From contig JAGCSE010000309.1 in the NCBI GenBank assembly GCA_017964325.1, positions 1 through 64,000 on the forward strand: a DNA stretch of 64,000 bases. Direction: 5' to 3'. The first letter of the stretch is position 1, and every line of letters begins with the position of its first letter. A program made the translations under genes and the position numbers. The notes beneath the pieces were generated by a model. It saw nothing but the letters and a program-made list of their open reading frames with translations. It ran no database searches and was not told where the DNA came from. The stretch comes from Victivallales bacterium. Lineage in GTDB: Bacteria > Verrucomicrobiota > Lentisphaeria > Oligosphaerales > Oligosphaeraceae. Of this stretch, positions 26,821 to 35,614 are shown piece after piece.

Positions 26821-27426
26821 TCACTCGGAAATGCTATCGTCCTTTACCAAACGTGCAAAGCTGACCGCACGAATGCCGAATGTACGTGTTTTCAAGAGCT
26901 TCCAGCAGGAAGCAGGGAACCAGTCGAATGGTGCGCGGACGGCGTGTTCCAAGACGAGCAGACAGTCGTCCGCAGCCAATTCGCGCCATTGCGGACTGGC
27001 AACGAGCTGTGGGCCTCCGAAAACGCCTTCCGGCTGATGGTATGGCGGGTCTGCGAGCACGAGATTGATTTTTCCTGCAACGGAACTGAGCAATCGTGCA
27101 AACTGCGAGACATCGCCTCTGATGATTTCATACGAATTTGGTATCATCCTGTCTCCCATGGATTTGGCTACGGCCACGTAGTTCTGGGCGATGCAGGCGG
27201 CGGGAATGGGATTGAGTTCGATTGATTTGACGCATGATGCGCCACGGCTAAGCGCTTCCAGCCCAAGGGCTCCCGTTCCTGAAAAAAGGTCGGCGACGAC
27301 CATGCCGGTGATATCGCCTAGCATGGAGAACAGCGTCTCCTTCACCCTGTCCTCCGTTGGGCGGACGTCCAGTCCTGGCGGAGCGATTAATTTGATGCCT
27401 CTGGCAAGGCCGCCGATGATTCTCAT
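26821..27426 (-). CDS. rsmD: 16S rRNA (guanine-966 N2)-methyltransferase RsmD
   Basis: A 201-residue SAM-dependent methyltransferase. The N-terminus MRIIGGLARGIKLIAPPG and RPTEDRVKETLFSML are RsmD hallmarks. Motif I is VADLFSGTGALGLEALSRGA, and the N-methyltransferase catalytic motif DPPY is in LVLADPPYHQ. It methylates G966 of 16S rRNA in the assembling 30S subunit. It sits 6 bases after a small zinc-ribbon gene and directly before the ABC transporter genes, so a housekeeping gene is embedded in a mixed operon. The start ATG fits the family length. Confidence 0.9.
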   Translation of the reverse strand: MRIIGGLARGIKLIAPPGLDVRPTEDRVKETLFSMLGDITGMVVADLFSGTGALGLEALSRGASCVKSIELNPIPAACIAQNYVAVAKSMGDRMIPNSYEIIRGDVSQFARLLSSVAGKINLVLADPPYHQPEGVFGGPQLVASPQWRELAADDCLLVLEHAVRAPFDWFPASCWKLLKTRTFGIRAVSFARLVKDDSISE

Positions 27427-27432
27427 GATGGT

Positions 27433-27657
27433 TCAATTCTGGTTTATGTAATTGGGAGTACGTGTGTTGCAATGCGGACAATGTGGATTGAGCGTATGCC
27501 GTTCAATCATATAGACATGCTTGCATTTATGGCAACGAACAAGTTGCACACGGGATAGTGTCCAGGCGATTTTCCGTTCGCGCAAGATGTTGACGATATA
27601 TCCCGTGAAGGCTATAGCGATGATGAGAAATGTGTATCCGAGAAGCCAGTCAGCCAT
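27433..27657 (-). CDS. Small membrane protein with zinc ribbon
   Basis: A 74-residue protein with one N-terminal membrane helix (about 5-24) followed by a cytosolic or periplasmic treble of Cys pairs: RCHKCKHVYM and NPHCPHCNTRT, spaced about 17 residues, as in rubredoxin-like zinc ribbons. No known family name. It lies between tonB (30 bases) and rsmD (6 bases) and is probably cotranscribed with both. Role unknown; the zinc ribbon could bind protein or nucleic acid. Confidence 0.6.
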   Translation of the reverse strand: MADWLLGYTFLIIAIAFTGYIVNILRERKIAWTLSRVQLVRCHKCKHVYMIERHTLNPHCPHCNTRTPNYINQN

Positions 27658-27687
27658 GATATTACGTAAGTTAAGGTGGGAAGCAGA

Positions 27688-28503
27688 TCAGAAATGCCAG
27701 TCAATGACCAGTGTGAGCGGTTTGTCGGGGCCGTAGCCTGGAGCGAGCGGCAGCCGTCCAGCCTTGGCGAGCGCGAGCCGGACGGCATTTAAGGCGACCA
27801 TGTCCAATTCTGCGTTGCCGCAGGAACGGCGCACGATGACGCGCGGAGTAGGCAGGAGGCTTGACGGCGCGATTTCGATTGTCGTGGATTGTTCGGGAAT
27901 GCCGTGTCCGATTGCCAACGTCTGCTGGTTGACGTCGCTTTCAGGAGGATTCTTCAAAAGCCGTCCGTCTTCGGAACGCCAGAAAACGCCGTGCGGAGGG
28001 ATGATCGGCGGAGCCGTCGGCAACGTAATCGTCGTCGTTTTGTTCCAATTTGCGGAAATCAACTGTTCCAATGAAGCGACGTCGATAGACAGCGGAATAT
28101 TGGGCGAAGGGGGAGGGGGAAGTTCCGCCCGTTCTTCCTTTATTGGTTCAACCTCTTTCTTGTCAATTGGTTGTGTTGGCGGGATGAATTGGCTGAAGCC
28201 CAGTTTGGCGTTGGGGAGAATCAAAAGGGTGGGATCATTTATCTCCGTCCAGGCATAGATTGCCTTGATGGAATCAGGCATCGACTCGTCGGATGCGGGC
28301 AGGCTGACGGCCTGTGTCGTTTCGCCAAAATCCAGCTCCTGGCTGGGCGGCGGCGGATTTCCCTTCATCAATGCAAACGGGACATGGATTGCCAGCGTGG
28401 CGACGACGGCCAGGCAGAGACGAAGCCAAAACTCAAGAAGCGGATTGTACTGCTTCTTGGCATCTTCGGATTTGGTTCTCTTTTTGGCTTTTACGACGTT
28501 CAT
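27688..28503 (-). CDS. tonB: TonB-like energy transducer
   Basis: A 271-residue protein with a short basic cytosolic start (KAKKRTKSEDAKK), one transmembrane helix (about 27-46), a proline/glutamate-rich periplasmic spacer (about 105-140, with ELPPPPSPNIPL) and a C-terminal TonB-type domain (about 215-271: RVIVRRSCGNAELDMVALNAVRLALAKAGRLP, quoted in pieces as RVIVRRSCGNAELD and ALNAVRLALAKAGRLP). TonB passes proton-motive force from ExbB/ExbD to outer-membrane receptors. It follows exbD by 6 bases, which supports the call strongly. The C-terminal domain is divergent, so TolA-like function is the alternative. Confidence 0.72.
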   Translation of the reverse strand: MNVVKAKKRTKSEDAKKQYNPLLEFWLRLCLAVVATLAIHVPFALMKGNPPPPSQELDFGETTQAVSLPASDESMPDSIKAIYAWTEINDPTLLILPNAKLGFSQFIPPTQPIDKKEVEPIKEERAELPPPPSPNIPLSIDVASLEQLISANWNKTTTITLPTAPPIIPPHGVFWRSEDGRLLKNPPESDVNQQTLAIGHGIPEQSTTIEIAPSSLLPTPRVIVRRSCGNAELDMVALNAVRLALAKAGRLPLAPGYGPDKPLTLVIDWHF

Positions 28504-28509
28504 GATGGC

Positions 28510-29019
28510 TTACGGCTCGTCCATGATGTTGACTTCCGGAACGGGATTGCCTTTTTCAATGTCCGTGACCAGGAAGATACCCAGATTTTTGGAACGTGCC
28601 AACGTAATGACTTTGTTGATGGTTTCGTAAGTGATGTCTTTGTCGGCACGTAGGACGATGGTCGGCTTGCGGGTCGGAGCGTCTGGCGTGTTTTCCAGAT
28701 TGTGCCGATTGTTAAATGCTTGGGCGGATTCGAGGACGCGTTCACCAAGCTCCTGTTCAAGGCCATGCCAATCTAACTCCTTTTCCTGGAAGAAGATCTG
28801 ACCTGAATGCGTGATGGTGATGATGAGCTTGTCCGCTTCCTGCAATTTGGCGGTGGCGGCCTTGGGAAGATTCAATGCCGACTCCAATTTGGTGCCAGGC
28901 CAGAACACGACGCTGTTGCTGATCAGAAAGAAGACGAGCAGGATGAAAAACACATCCAGCAAGGCAATCCATGGATATTGGCCCGCCTCATATTCGATTT
29001 TTGTTTGCCAGTGAATCAT
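28510..29019 (-). CDS. exbD: ExbD/TolR biopolymer transport protein
   Basis: A 169-residue inner-membrane protein with one helix (about 17-37). The conserved proton-path aspartate is in ALLDVFFILLVFFL (Asp22). The periplasmic part has the ExbD/TolR fold pattern, ending in VLRADKDITYETINKVITLA. It forms a proton-driven motor with ExbB and TonB. The start overlaps the exbB stop by 4 bases (ATGA), and tonB follows after 6 bases. The N-terminus carries an unusual extra stretch before the helix (HWQTKIEYEAGQYPW) but no obvious insertion elsewhere. Confidence 0.85.
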   Translation of the reverse strand: MIHWQTKIEYEAGQYPWIALLDVFFILLVFFLISNSVVFWPGTKLESALNLPKAATAKLQEADKLIITITHSGQIFFQEKELDWHGLEQELGERVLESAQAFNNRHNLENTPDAPTRKPTIVLRADKDITYETINKVITLARSKNLGIFLVTDIEKGNPVPEVNIMDEP

Positions 29020-29705
29020 GCGTCTTCCGTCTCCGATGATTTGGCGGTGGCCTCTTGGATTTCCTGCTTCCCATTGCCAGATTTCGGCTTCTTATTAATT
29101 AGGTAGAAGCTGAGCATTTCCGCAGCTCCTTTTTCCATGTCCGACACGATTTTTTCAAGCTTGACGGAGAGCACGAAGGAAAAGAGGTGGACGGCCATTG
29201 CGACAATCAGTCCGAGCGCGGTTGTCAGCAAAGCGGATTTGACGTCTCCCGCCAGTTCCGTCGTAGGGACGAAATGCCCTTGCAGACTGATTTTGTCAAA
29301 GATGCTCATCAGGCTGAGCAGCGTGCCAAGCAGACCGAGAATCGGCGCGATGTTGCCTAGGCAGGCAAGCAACTTGAGGCCGCGGCGGAGATTGGGAAGC
29401 TCCGTCATGAAGGCTTCGTCAGCAGCCTTGCGTGCGTATTCCTCGCCTTGGCCGATGTTTGTGATGACCGCACGGACAACGGCAGAAAGCGGGTACGGCT
29501 TGCTGTCGCAGATGCTGACCGCCTCCGCGATTTTGCCGCTTCGCACGATGTTGAAAAGCCCCCTGAGGAACTCATGCGTGTCTATTTGCGAGCGGTAATA
29601 GAATAAGTATCGTTCTAGGAAGATGATACAGGAGAGAATGAGCAGGGCGAGCATCAGGTAAATGACCGGTCCGCCTTCATTGAGCAGTTGTTGTGCGTAG
29701 TTCAT
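29016..29705 (-). CDS. exbB: ExbB/TolQ/MotA-family proton channel protein
   Basis: A 229-residue inner-membrane protein with three helices (about 14-34, 110-135 and 155-180). The family core is visible in LKLLACLGNIAPILGLLGTLLSLM and LTTALGLIVAMAVHLF. It forms the pentameric stator that, with ExbD, uses proton flow to energise TonB. First gene of the exbB-exbD-tonB set; about 400 A/T-rich bases separate it from the divergent XRE regulator, so the promoter probably lies there. Confidence 0.85.
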   Translation of the reverse strand: MNYAQQLLNEGGPVIYLMLALLILSCIIFLERYLFYYRSQIDTHEFLRGLFNIVRSGKIAEAVSICDSKPYPLSAVVRAVITNIGQGEEYARKAADEAFMTELPNLRRGLKLLACLGNIAPILGLLGTLLSLMSIFDKISLQGHFVPTTELAGDVKSALLTTALGLIVAMAVHLFSFVLSVKLEKIVSDMEKGAAEMLSFYLINKKPKSGNGKQEIQEATAKSSETEDA

Positions 29706-30112
29706 CGTTTATTTCATCCATTTTTTACTGGCAGTTTAAGTCATTTTATAATTTAGCACACGTAATCCCGTTATGCCATAATTCTTGAAAAAAAGACGAA
29801 AATGCCCTTCAAAACGATGACATCCTCCCTATCATGATGAAAAAATTAGAAAAAAACAAGATTTTTTTTGAGGCTTAACAATAAAAACTCAAATTATCAT
29901 AATTAAATCATGATATAGATAATGAATTTTCATAATATATGATATGAAAAATACGTAAAACTTATCATTTTTTATAAAAGAAAATTAAATTATCATTAAA
30001 TGAATCATAAAATAATTATGATAATAGATAAATTTCATGATAATTCATCTTTGAGGTTTTATATTACATCTCAATCAATCAACTGGGATGAATTTCAAGA
30101 AAAAGGAGCATT
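29706..30112. promoter_or_regulatory. A/T-rich intergenic region with repeated ATCAT/ATGAT boxes
   Basis: This 407-base gap between divergent exbB and the XRE regulator has no plausible gene. Between 29831 and 30045 it holds at least eight ATCAT/ATGAT boxes, several as palindromes: ATCATGAT at 29831, TTATCATAA near 29894, ATCATGATA at 29907, TATGATATGA near 29938, TTATCAT near 29963 and 29990, TTATGATAATA near 30015 and TTCATGATAA near 30034. The density suggests a binding array for the neighbouring regulator or a global factor; plain A/T richness explains part of it. Confidence 0.5.
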
Positions 30113-30538
30113 ATGTCAGAAGCAAAAGAGAAAAAAGCGGTTTCGGAGAAGAAACGGAACCATCATCGTGTGGTGATCACGGAGGAAATGCGCAATGCGA
30201 TGCAGGAGAAACGCAAATCACTTGGGCTGTCTTTCGCGGGCGTGGCGCAATTCATAGGCGTCCATTGGTCAACATACCGCAAATGGGAAAACGGCGAGAC
30301 GACCAAATTCACGAGGGAGATTGAACGTCGTGTGAAGCATTTTCTGGACTCTCCGAAACCGGTAATGGAATATATTACTGAGGAAGAAGATGATGGCAAA
30401 CGGCTTGAAAGGCTGATTCATCGTCTTCGCAGCATCTACCGTATGTGCCAGAAAGAAGAAACGCTGCGTGAAAAGCTGACGACGCGTCTGGAACACATTC
30501 TGGATGAAATCTTAGGGATGTATTCGCAGACGATGTGA
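30113..30538 (+). CDS. XRE-family helix-turn-helix transcriptional regulator
   Basis: A 141-residue DNA-binding protein. Residues 24-62 form an XRE/Cro-like helix-turn-helix (MQEKRKSLGLSFAGVAQFIG then VHWSTYRKWENGE), preceded by a basic tail and followed by an acidic, coiled-coil-prone C-terminal half (about 85-135) that may dimerise. An AAGGAG site lies 5 bases before the ATG. It stands alone between an A/T-rich leader full of palindromic boxes and a strong terminator, so autoregulation is likely; which other genes it controls cannot be read from the sequence. Confidence 0.75.
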   Translation: MSEAKEKKAVSEKKRNHHRVVITEEMRNAMQEKRKSLGLSFAGVAQFIGVHWSTYRKWENGETTKFTREIERRVKHFLDSPKPVMEYITEEEDDGKRLERLIHRLRSIYRMCQKEETLREKLTTRLEHILDEILGMYSQTM

Positions 30539-30561
30539 TTTTTTTCTAGAATCCCTAGAAA

Positions 30562-30599
30562 AAAGAAGCCCCAACCATCTTAATGGTTGGGGCTTCTTT
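30562..30599. terminator. Strong bidirectional terminator
   Basis: A perfect stem of about 16 bases (AAAGAAGCCCCAACCAT with ATGGTTGGGGCTTCTTT) and a CTTAA loop, flanked by A and T runs, lies between the convergent XRE regulator and oadB genes. Confidence 0.85.
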
Positions 30600-30637
30600 G
30601 GGGTAGCTTTTAGCTTTAGACTTTCAGCATTAAGCTG

Positions 30638-32329
30638 TTACATATTACCAAGGGCGCAGAGCAGGACGCCTGCGGCGACGGCGGAGCCGATGACGCCGGA
30701 GACGTTCGGGCCCATGGCGTGCATGAGCAGGAAATTCTGCGGGTCTTCTTCAAGACAGATCTGGTTGACGACGCGTGCCGCCATCGGAACGGCGGAGACA
30801 CCTGCCGCGCCAATCATCGGATTGACCTTTCCGCCTGTGAGCTTGCACATGATCTTGCCGAAGATCACACCGCCCGCCGTGCCGATGCTGAAAGCAATCA
30901 GACCGAGGAGCAGGATGCCCAGGGTGTTCAGGTTGAGGAACTTGTCTGCGGACAGTTTGGAGCCGACGGACAAGCCGAGGAAGATGGTGACGATGTTGCA
31001 CAGCGCGTTCTGAGCGGTTTCGCTCAAGCGATCCGTGCACATGCATTCTTTCAAAACATTGCCCAGCATGAGCATGGAGATCAGCGGGGCGGCGGACGGG
31101 AGGAGCAGGCAGCAAAGCATGACGATGATCAGCGGGAAGACGACCTTTTCCAATTTCGTGACCTTGCGGAGCGTGGTCATGCGGATGAGGCGTTCCTGCT
31201 TGGACGTCAAAGCGCGGATGATCGGCGGCTGGATGATCGGCACCAACGCCATGTAGGAGTAAGCCGCCACGGCAATGGAGCCTAACAAATTAGGCGCTAG
31301 TTTGGAGGAGAGGAAGATGGCCGTCGGGCCGTCGGCGCCGCCGATGATGCCGATGGAGGCGGCGTCCTTCAGCGTGAAATTGATGCCAGGCACGTATTTG
31401 CTGAGCAGGACGGCGCCGAAGAGGGCGCCGAAGATGCCGAGCTGGGCGGCCGCGCCGAGCAGGGCGGTCCAGGGATTCGCGATCAGCGGGGCGAAATCCG
31501 TCATGGCGCCGATGCCCAGGAAGATGAGCAGCGGGTAGATGCCGTAGTCAACGCCTTTGAAAAGAATGCCGAGGATGCCGTCCGGTGTGGCGATGCCCGC
31601 CAGCGGGATGTTGCTCATGATGGCGCCGTAGCCGATCGGAACCAGCAGCAAGGGTTCAAATCCCTTGAAGATAGCAAGATACAGCAGGACGAAACCGACG
31701 CAGATCATCAGCAGGCGGCCGATGCCGAGCGTCCAGTCTTCGCCGGTGCGGACGATGAATTCATAGATGCCCGTGCTCTGCCAAAGCCGCCTGAACATAT
31801 CGCCGAAACTCATGCCGGCATTGTCGCTCGGGAGGACTGAATCATCCAACAGGACGGCGGGGCGGAAGGTGAACATGATGTCGCCATCATGGATTTCTTG
31901 ACCTTCATGAATCTTGATGTCGATAATGGTGGCGGCGATACCGGCCTCAATATGAGCCTTGGAGCGGTTTAGTTCAGGATAGTTTTTTTCACCACCTTCA
32001 GCATCTTTGATGTGTTTTACGGGATGGATGTTGAGAATGACCAGCGGACGTCCAGGCTGGATGTTCTTGCCTGGTTCTATCGAAATCTGCTCGATAGTTG
32101 CGCTGCTCATCCACCTGTATTTGACTTTGCAGATGCCATCTTCACCTTGTTCGACTTCATAGACGGTATTGAAGACACGCTGCTGGATATTTCCCATCTG
32201 GGGCAGTTTTTTGAGTTGTTCATGTCGATCAAGAGGCGTCGGCGCGACAAAATCGTCGTCCGTCGCATGAACGACGCCGATGGTCATGGCAAACATGGCT
32301 ATTATCAATGATCCAAGTAATCTTTTCAT
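30638..32329 (-). CDS. oadB: Oxaloacetate decarboxylase beta subunit (Na+ pump) with exported N-terminal domain
   Basis: A 563-residue membrane protein. From about 200 it is OadB: many helices and the conserved [15 protein letters not shown] region whose Asp takes part in Na+/H+ coupling, plus [16 protein letters not shown] and [14 protein letters not shown]. It decarboxylates carboxybiotin and pumps Na+ out. Residues 1-190 are additional: a signal-like segment ([22 protein letters not shown]) and a biotinyl/lipoyl-like barrel pattern ([28 protein letters not shown]) with no MKM biotin site. The ATG at 32329 was chosen because GGAGGT lies 10 bases upstream; a TTG at 32347 would put that site inside the gene. 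Last gene of oadG-oadA-oadB. Confidence 0.88.
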   Translation of the reverse strand: MKRLLGSLIIAMFAMTIGVVHATDDDFVAPTPLDRHEQLKKLPQMGNIQQRVFNTVYEVEQGEDGICKVKYRWMSSATIEQISIEPGKNIQPGRPLVILNIHPVKHIKDAEGGEKNYPELNRSKAHIEAGIAATIIDIKIHEGQEIHDGDIMFTFRPAVLLDDSVLPSDNAGMSFGDMFRRLWQSTGIYEFIVRTGEDWTLGIGRLLMICVGFVLLYLAIFKGFEPLLLVPIGYGAIMSNIPLAGIATPDGILGILFKGVDYGIYPLLIFLGIGAMTDFAPLIANPWTALLGAAAQLGIFGALFGAVLLSKYVPGINFTLKDAASIGIIGGADGPTAIFLSSKLAPNLLGSIAVAAYSYMALVPIIQPPIIRALTSKQERLIRMTTLRKVTKLEKVVFPLIIVMLCCLLLPSAAPLISMLMLGNVLKECMCTDRLSETAQNALCNIVTIFLGLSVGSKLSADKFLNLNTLGILLLGLIAFSIGTAGGVIFGKIMCKLTGGKVNPMIGAAGVSAVPMAARVVNQICLEEDPQNFLLMHAMGPNVSGVIGSAVAAGVLLCALGNM

Positions 32330-32386
32330 TTTGGTTGTTACCTCCAATTGGATTTGGTGACACGCGGAAGAAATTACGCGGATCGC

Positions 32387-34222
32387 TTAAATATGTGCCA
32401 CAACATCGCCTGTGTTGACGACATCGCCAGCGTTGACGTCGATGGAGACAACCGTTCCTGCTGCTGGGGCCGTGATGTTCTGTTCCATCTTCATGGCTTC
32501 GATGACAATCAGCACGTCGCCTTCCTTGACTGCCTGGCCAACGGACGCTTCGATGCGCAGAATCTTGCCAGGCATTGGCGCGGTGACTTCCTTGCCGGAA
32601 GCGGCTCCGCCTGCGGCGGGGGCTGCTGCGGCGGCGGGTGCTGCGGCAGCAGCGCCTTCAGCAAGACTGACGGAGAACGGCTTGCCGTTGACGGCGACCG
32701 TCGTGTCGTTTGTGACATCGACGCGGTAGGGCTTGCCGTTGATGGTGACGGTATAGACGGCGGGGCCGCTGGTCTTCGCGGCGGCGGCCTTCGCGGCGGG
32801 CTTTTCCTCCTTGAAGCGGACACCCATTGGGCGATTGCCTTTCAGGAAATCGATGCCCTTGTCTTCGCAGCAGGCGGCGATGAAGACGTTTTCATCCGTC
32901 ACTTCAATGCCTTCCGTGCGGAGGCGCTCTTCATAGTATGGACGATTGTATTTCGGATCCTTGTCCTTCAGTTCACGGGCGTTTTCCGTTGTCGGCTGGA
33001 GGCCGAGCTGTTCGGAGGCCAACTTGACGATTTCGGGATCAGGCGTTCCGGGCGTCTTGCCGAAATAGCCGAGAACCATCTTGCCGTATCCGGCCGTGAT
33101 CTTCTTCCATGGGCCTTGGAAGACGTTCGCAAATGCCTGCTGGAAATAGAATTGCGAAACAGGCGTGACGGATGTGCCGTAGCCGCCTTTTTCGACGACT
33201 TCGCGCATGGCGTTGATGATTTCGGGGAAGCGGTCCAGGCAGTTGTTGTCACGCATCATCTGCGTGTTGGCCGTCAAGGCGCCGCCAGGCATCGGCGACA
33301 ATGTGATGCGCTGGTTGGTGGTCTTCGCTTCGGGCGGAAGCATGTATTTGTCCATGCAGTTCTCAAAGACCTCTTCAGCCTTGAGAATCTTCGCATAGTC
33401 GATGTCGAGCGTGTAATCCGTGCCTTTGAAGGCATGCCACATGGTCAGGATGTCGGGCTGGCCGGTGCCGCCGGACATGGGGCTCATGGACAGGTCGATG
33501 ATTTCCGCTCCGGCTTCAACTGCGGCCATGTAGCAGGCGACGCCCATGTCGGCAGTATCATGCGTATGGACGTGGATGGGGCAGTCCTTGCGGCCTGCGG
33601 CGTCCAGCATTTCGCGGCAGCGCTTGACGGTTTCGCGCAACGTGGAAGGAGTGCAGGTGCCGGATGCGTCTTTGAAGCACAGGGAATGGAATTTCATGGA
33701 GGAGGCGAGAATCTGCTCGAGAATGTCGCAGTAGAATTTCGCGGAGTGGGGGTAGGTGTCCTTCACGCCCGGAGGAAGAGCCATCAACGTGATGGTCGCT
33801 TCATGCTTCAAGCCTGCGTTATAGACGCAGTTGCCGGAATATTCGAGATTGCGGATGTCGTTCAACGCATCGAAGTTACGGACGGTTGTGACACCATGTT
33901 TCTTGAACATCTTCGCATGCAGGTCAATCATTTCGGATGACTGGGCGTCCAAGCCGACGACATTGACGCCACGGGCCAGCGACTGGAGGTTGACATCCGG
34001 ACCGACTGTCTTGCGGATTTCGTCCATCATATCAAAGGCGTTTTCGCCACAGTAGAAGAAGGGGCTCTGGAAACGCGCTCCGCCGGCTACTTCAAAATAC
34101 GTCGTGCCGGCTTCCATCGCGGCACTGATGGCCGGCAGGAAATCCTTTGAAAGCACGCGGGCGCCGATGACGGATTGGAAACCGTCACGGAAGGAGGTGT
34201 CCATGAATCTGATTTTTTTCAT
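32387..34222 (-). CDS. oadA: Oxaloacetate decarboxylase alpha subunit (biotin-dependent carboxyltransferase)
   Basis: A 611-residue cytosolic subunit. Residues 1-470 carry the HMG-CoA lyase-like TIM barrel and conserved PYC/OADA domain (FMDTSFRDGFQS, CIKDASGT-type FKDASGTCTP, IHVHTHDTADMG with metal-binding histidines, and PMPGGALTANTQM). An Ala/Pro linker (about 510-535) leads to a C-terminal biotinyl domain with EAMKMEQN; the biotinylated Lys is near 577. It transfers CO2 from oxaloacetate to biotin, giving pyruvate. The N-terminus is MKKIRFMDTSFRDGF, at the family start. Lies between oadG (72 bases) and oadB (57 bases), all one direction. Confidence 0.93.
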   Translation of the reverse strand: MKKIRFMDTSFRDGFQSVIGARVLSKDFLPAISAAMEAGTTYFEVAGGARFQSPFFYCGENAFDMMDEIRKTVGPDVNLQSLARGVNVVGLDAQSSEMIDLHAKMFKKHGVTTVRNFDALNDIRNLEYSGNCVYNAGLKHEATITLMALPPGVKDTYPHSAKFYCDILEQILASSMKFHSLCFKDASGTCTPSTLRETVKRCREMLDAAGRKDCPIHVHTHDTADMGVACYMAAVEAGAEIIDLSMSPMSGGTGQPDILTMWHAFKGTDYTLDIDYAKILKAEEVFENCMDKYMLPPEAKTTNQRITLSPMPGGALTANTQMMRDNNCLDRFPEIINAMREVVEKGGYGTSVTPVSQFYFQQAFANVFQGPWKKITAGYGKMVLGYFGKTPGTPDPEIVKLASEQLGLQPTTENARELKDKDPKYNRPYYEERLRTEGIEVTDENVFIAACCEDKGIDFLKGNRPMGVRFKEEKPAAKAAAAKTSGPAVYTVTINGKPYRVDVTNDTTVAVNGKPFSVSLAEGAAAAAPAAAAAPAAGGAASGKEVTAPMPGKILRIEASVGQAVKEGDVLIVIEAMKMEQNITAPAAGTVVSIDVNAGDVVNTGDVVAHI

Positions 34223-34294
34223 TTTTTTCGTTGTTCCTGTTTTTGAGGTGATATTTGCAATTAGTGTAATAATTTATTACTTTCTGCAACTCAG

Positions 34295-34537
34295 TCACTT
34301 GCCAGAATGCTTGACGAGAGCCATGGCGATGGCGGCGGCGATTTCGTCGTCATTGCTGGAAGCTGCTGCGGCTGGCTTTGCGGCTGGCTTGGCTTTCTTA
34401 GGCTCTGGCTCCGGCATCAGATATGCGAATTTTGCGCTGACTTTGGAGCTGATGTTCGTGCAGATGATCAGGACGAAAAGGAACACAAACGTGGTTCCCA
34501 TGCCCATGATCAAAAGGATGAAGCTGCTTAATAACAT
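34295..34537 (-). CDS. oadG: Oxaloacetate decarboxylase gamma subunit
   Basis: An 80-residue protein with one N-terminal membrane helix (MLLSSFILLIMGMGTTFVFLFVLIICTN), a proline/alanine/lysine-rich linker and a short helical C-terminus (DDEIAAAIAMALVKH), the standard OadG layout. It anchors and assembles the alpha subunit on the membrane pump. The ATG at 34537 was chosen because GAGGA lies about 7 bases upstream; an in-frame ATG 33 bases earlier would add a poorly fitting MQIPQPPEDDN. First gene of the oad operon. Confidence 0.85.
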   Translation of the reverse strand: MLLSSFILLIMGMGTTFVFLFVLIICTNISSKVSAKFAYLMPEPEPKKAKPAAKPAAAASSNDDEIAAAIAMALVKHSGK

Positions 34538-34702
34538 GTTGTCGTCCTCTGGTGGTTGCGGGATTTGCATCCCAATACATGGATATTAAAAAGTCAAATC
34601 TATAAATATAGTATGCAATTGTCATTTTTCCACTTGCGAGACACTAACGATGTGCGGCTTGTGAAAAGGCGACGACTTTCATTGACGACAGACGGACGGC
34701 TG

Positions 34703-35611
34703 TCATTTATCCAGAATGGCGATTTCGCGGCGGAGGACCGTCAACATGATGTTATTGTCTAACGTGTTTGGTTCCAAGAAGCTACCGTCTGTGAAATCAT
34801 TCCAAGACTGGATGCAGATGATATCCGCCTTCTCTTGGAAAGCTTTCCTAAGGCGGTTTGCGAAATTCCGCCCCTTGCCGCGCGGCAAGCTCCATGTCCC
34901 TTGCCGCGACAAAGCGGAATTTTCAGAATTGTCAACCGCCGCATGGCAGTCGCCCGCTTTCACCCAGATAAAACCGTCAAATGGGGCAGGGTGGTCGAAA
35001 TTGGCTCCCATGGGTGGCACAGTCCAGTCATGGCCGATGTGGCGGATGCAGAAATTGGAGCTTGCCATGCCATTGTTGCGGACAAGACGGATGGATTTAT
35101 TGAAGGCCAACACGGGTCTGCTATGAAGCCGCAAAGTGCATTGAAAATCTGCAAGTCCTTTTCTTTTAATAAATTGTGCAGCATTATCCGTGCTGATTTC
35201 GTTGTTGCCATCTAACACGAGGACTATGCGGAACACAGGTTGTCTTGCGGATGCCAGCTCATAAAAATGACGAATCCGCTCGAAACGGATGGCATCTGCA
35301 AGGTCTTCTGGCTTGACGAAAAGCAGAACGCCGTCTAGACCTGCTTCCTGCATTCTCTGCAAATCACGTTCCATTCGATTGTTAGACCATCCATCATAGC
35401 CTGGAAGCGGACGGACGGGCGCTTCGACAGTCGTCGTGAACGAAGGGTAGGGGTGATAGACCGCCAGAATCAACGGCTTTTCCTTTCCCTTGTATGGATT
35501 CTCCCGAAGCTCTGGCACTTGTTCTTCGGATACGATGACCGTCACGCAAGACGCGGCCAAAAGAACCAACGATATATATAATACATTATTAATAAATGAC
35601 TTAAATTTCAT
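34703..35611 (-). CDS. Lipoprotein, GH99/WbsX-like putative hydrolase
   Basis: A 302-residue protein with a lipoprotein signal (LLAASC, lipidated Cys22). The mature part has a TIM-barrel rhythm seen in GH99-like/WbsX-like proteins: LILAVYHPYPSF at the first strand, MERDLQRMQEAGLDGVLLFVKPE, FRIVLVLDGNN, and a C-terminal ICIQSWNDFTDGSFLEPN, where a WN(D/E)-x-x-(D/E)-G-x-x-x-EP pattern is typical of that group. Such enzymes act on alpha-mannosides in some cases; the substrate here is unknown. It ends 3 bases downstream of the neighbour's stop side, being encoded just after the Cys-rich protein at 35615, with which it is probably cotranscribed. Confidence 0.6.
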   Translation of the reverse strand: MKFKSFINNVLYISLVLLAASCVTVIVSEEQVPELRENPYKGKEKPLILAVYHPYPSFTTTVEAPVRPLPGYDGWSNNRMERDLQRMQEAGLDGVLLFVKPEDLADAIRFERIRHFYELASARQPVFRIVLVLDGNNEISTDNAAQFIKRKGLADFQCTLRLHSRPVLAFNKSIRLVRNNGMASSNFCIRHIGHDWTVPPMGANFDHPAPFDGFIWVKAGDCHAAVDNSENSALSRQGTWSLPRGKGRNFANRLRKAFQEKADIICIQSWNDFTDGSFLEPNTLDNNIMLTVLRREIAILDK

Positions 35612-35614
35612 TTT

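Noticed and set aside
32348..33940. Long plus-strand open frame of 530 codons opposite oadA
   Set aside because: It is the antisense of a certain biotin-dependent enzyme gene; its translation is low-complexity (Gly/Cys-rich, His/Asp-rich) and arises from GC-biased codons.
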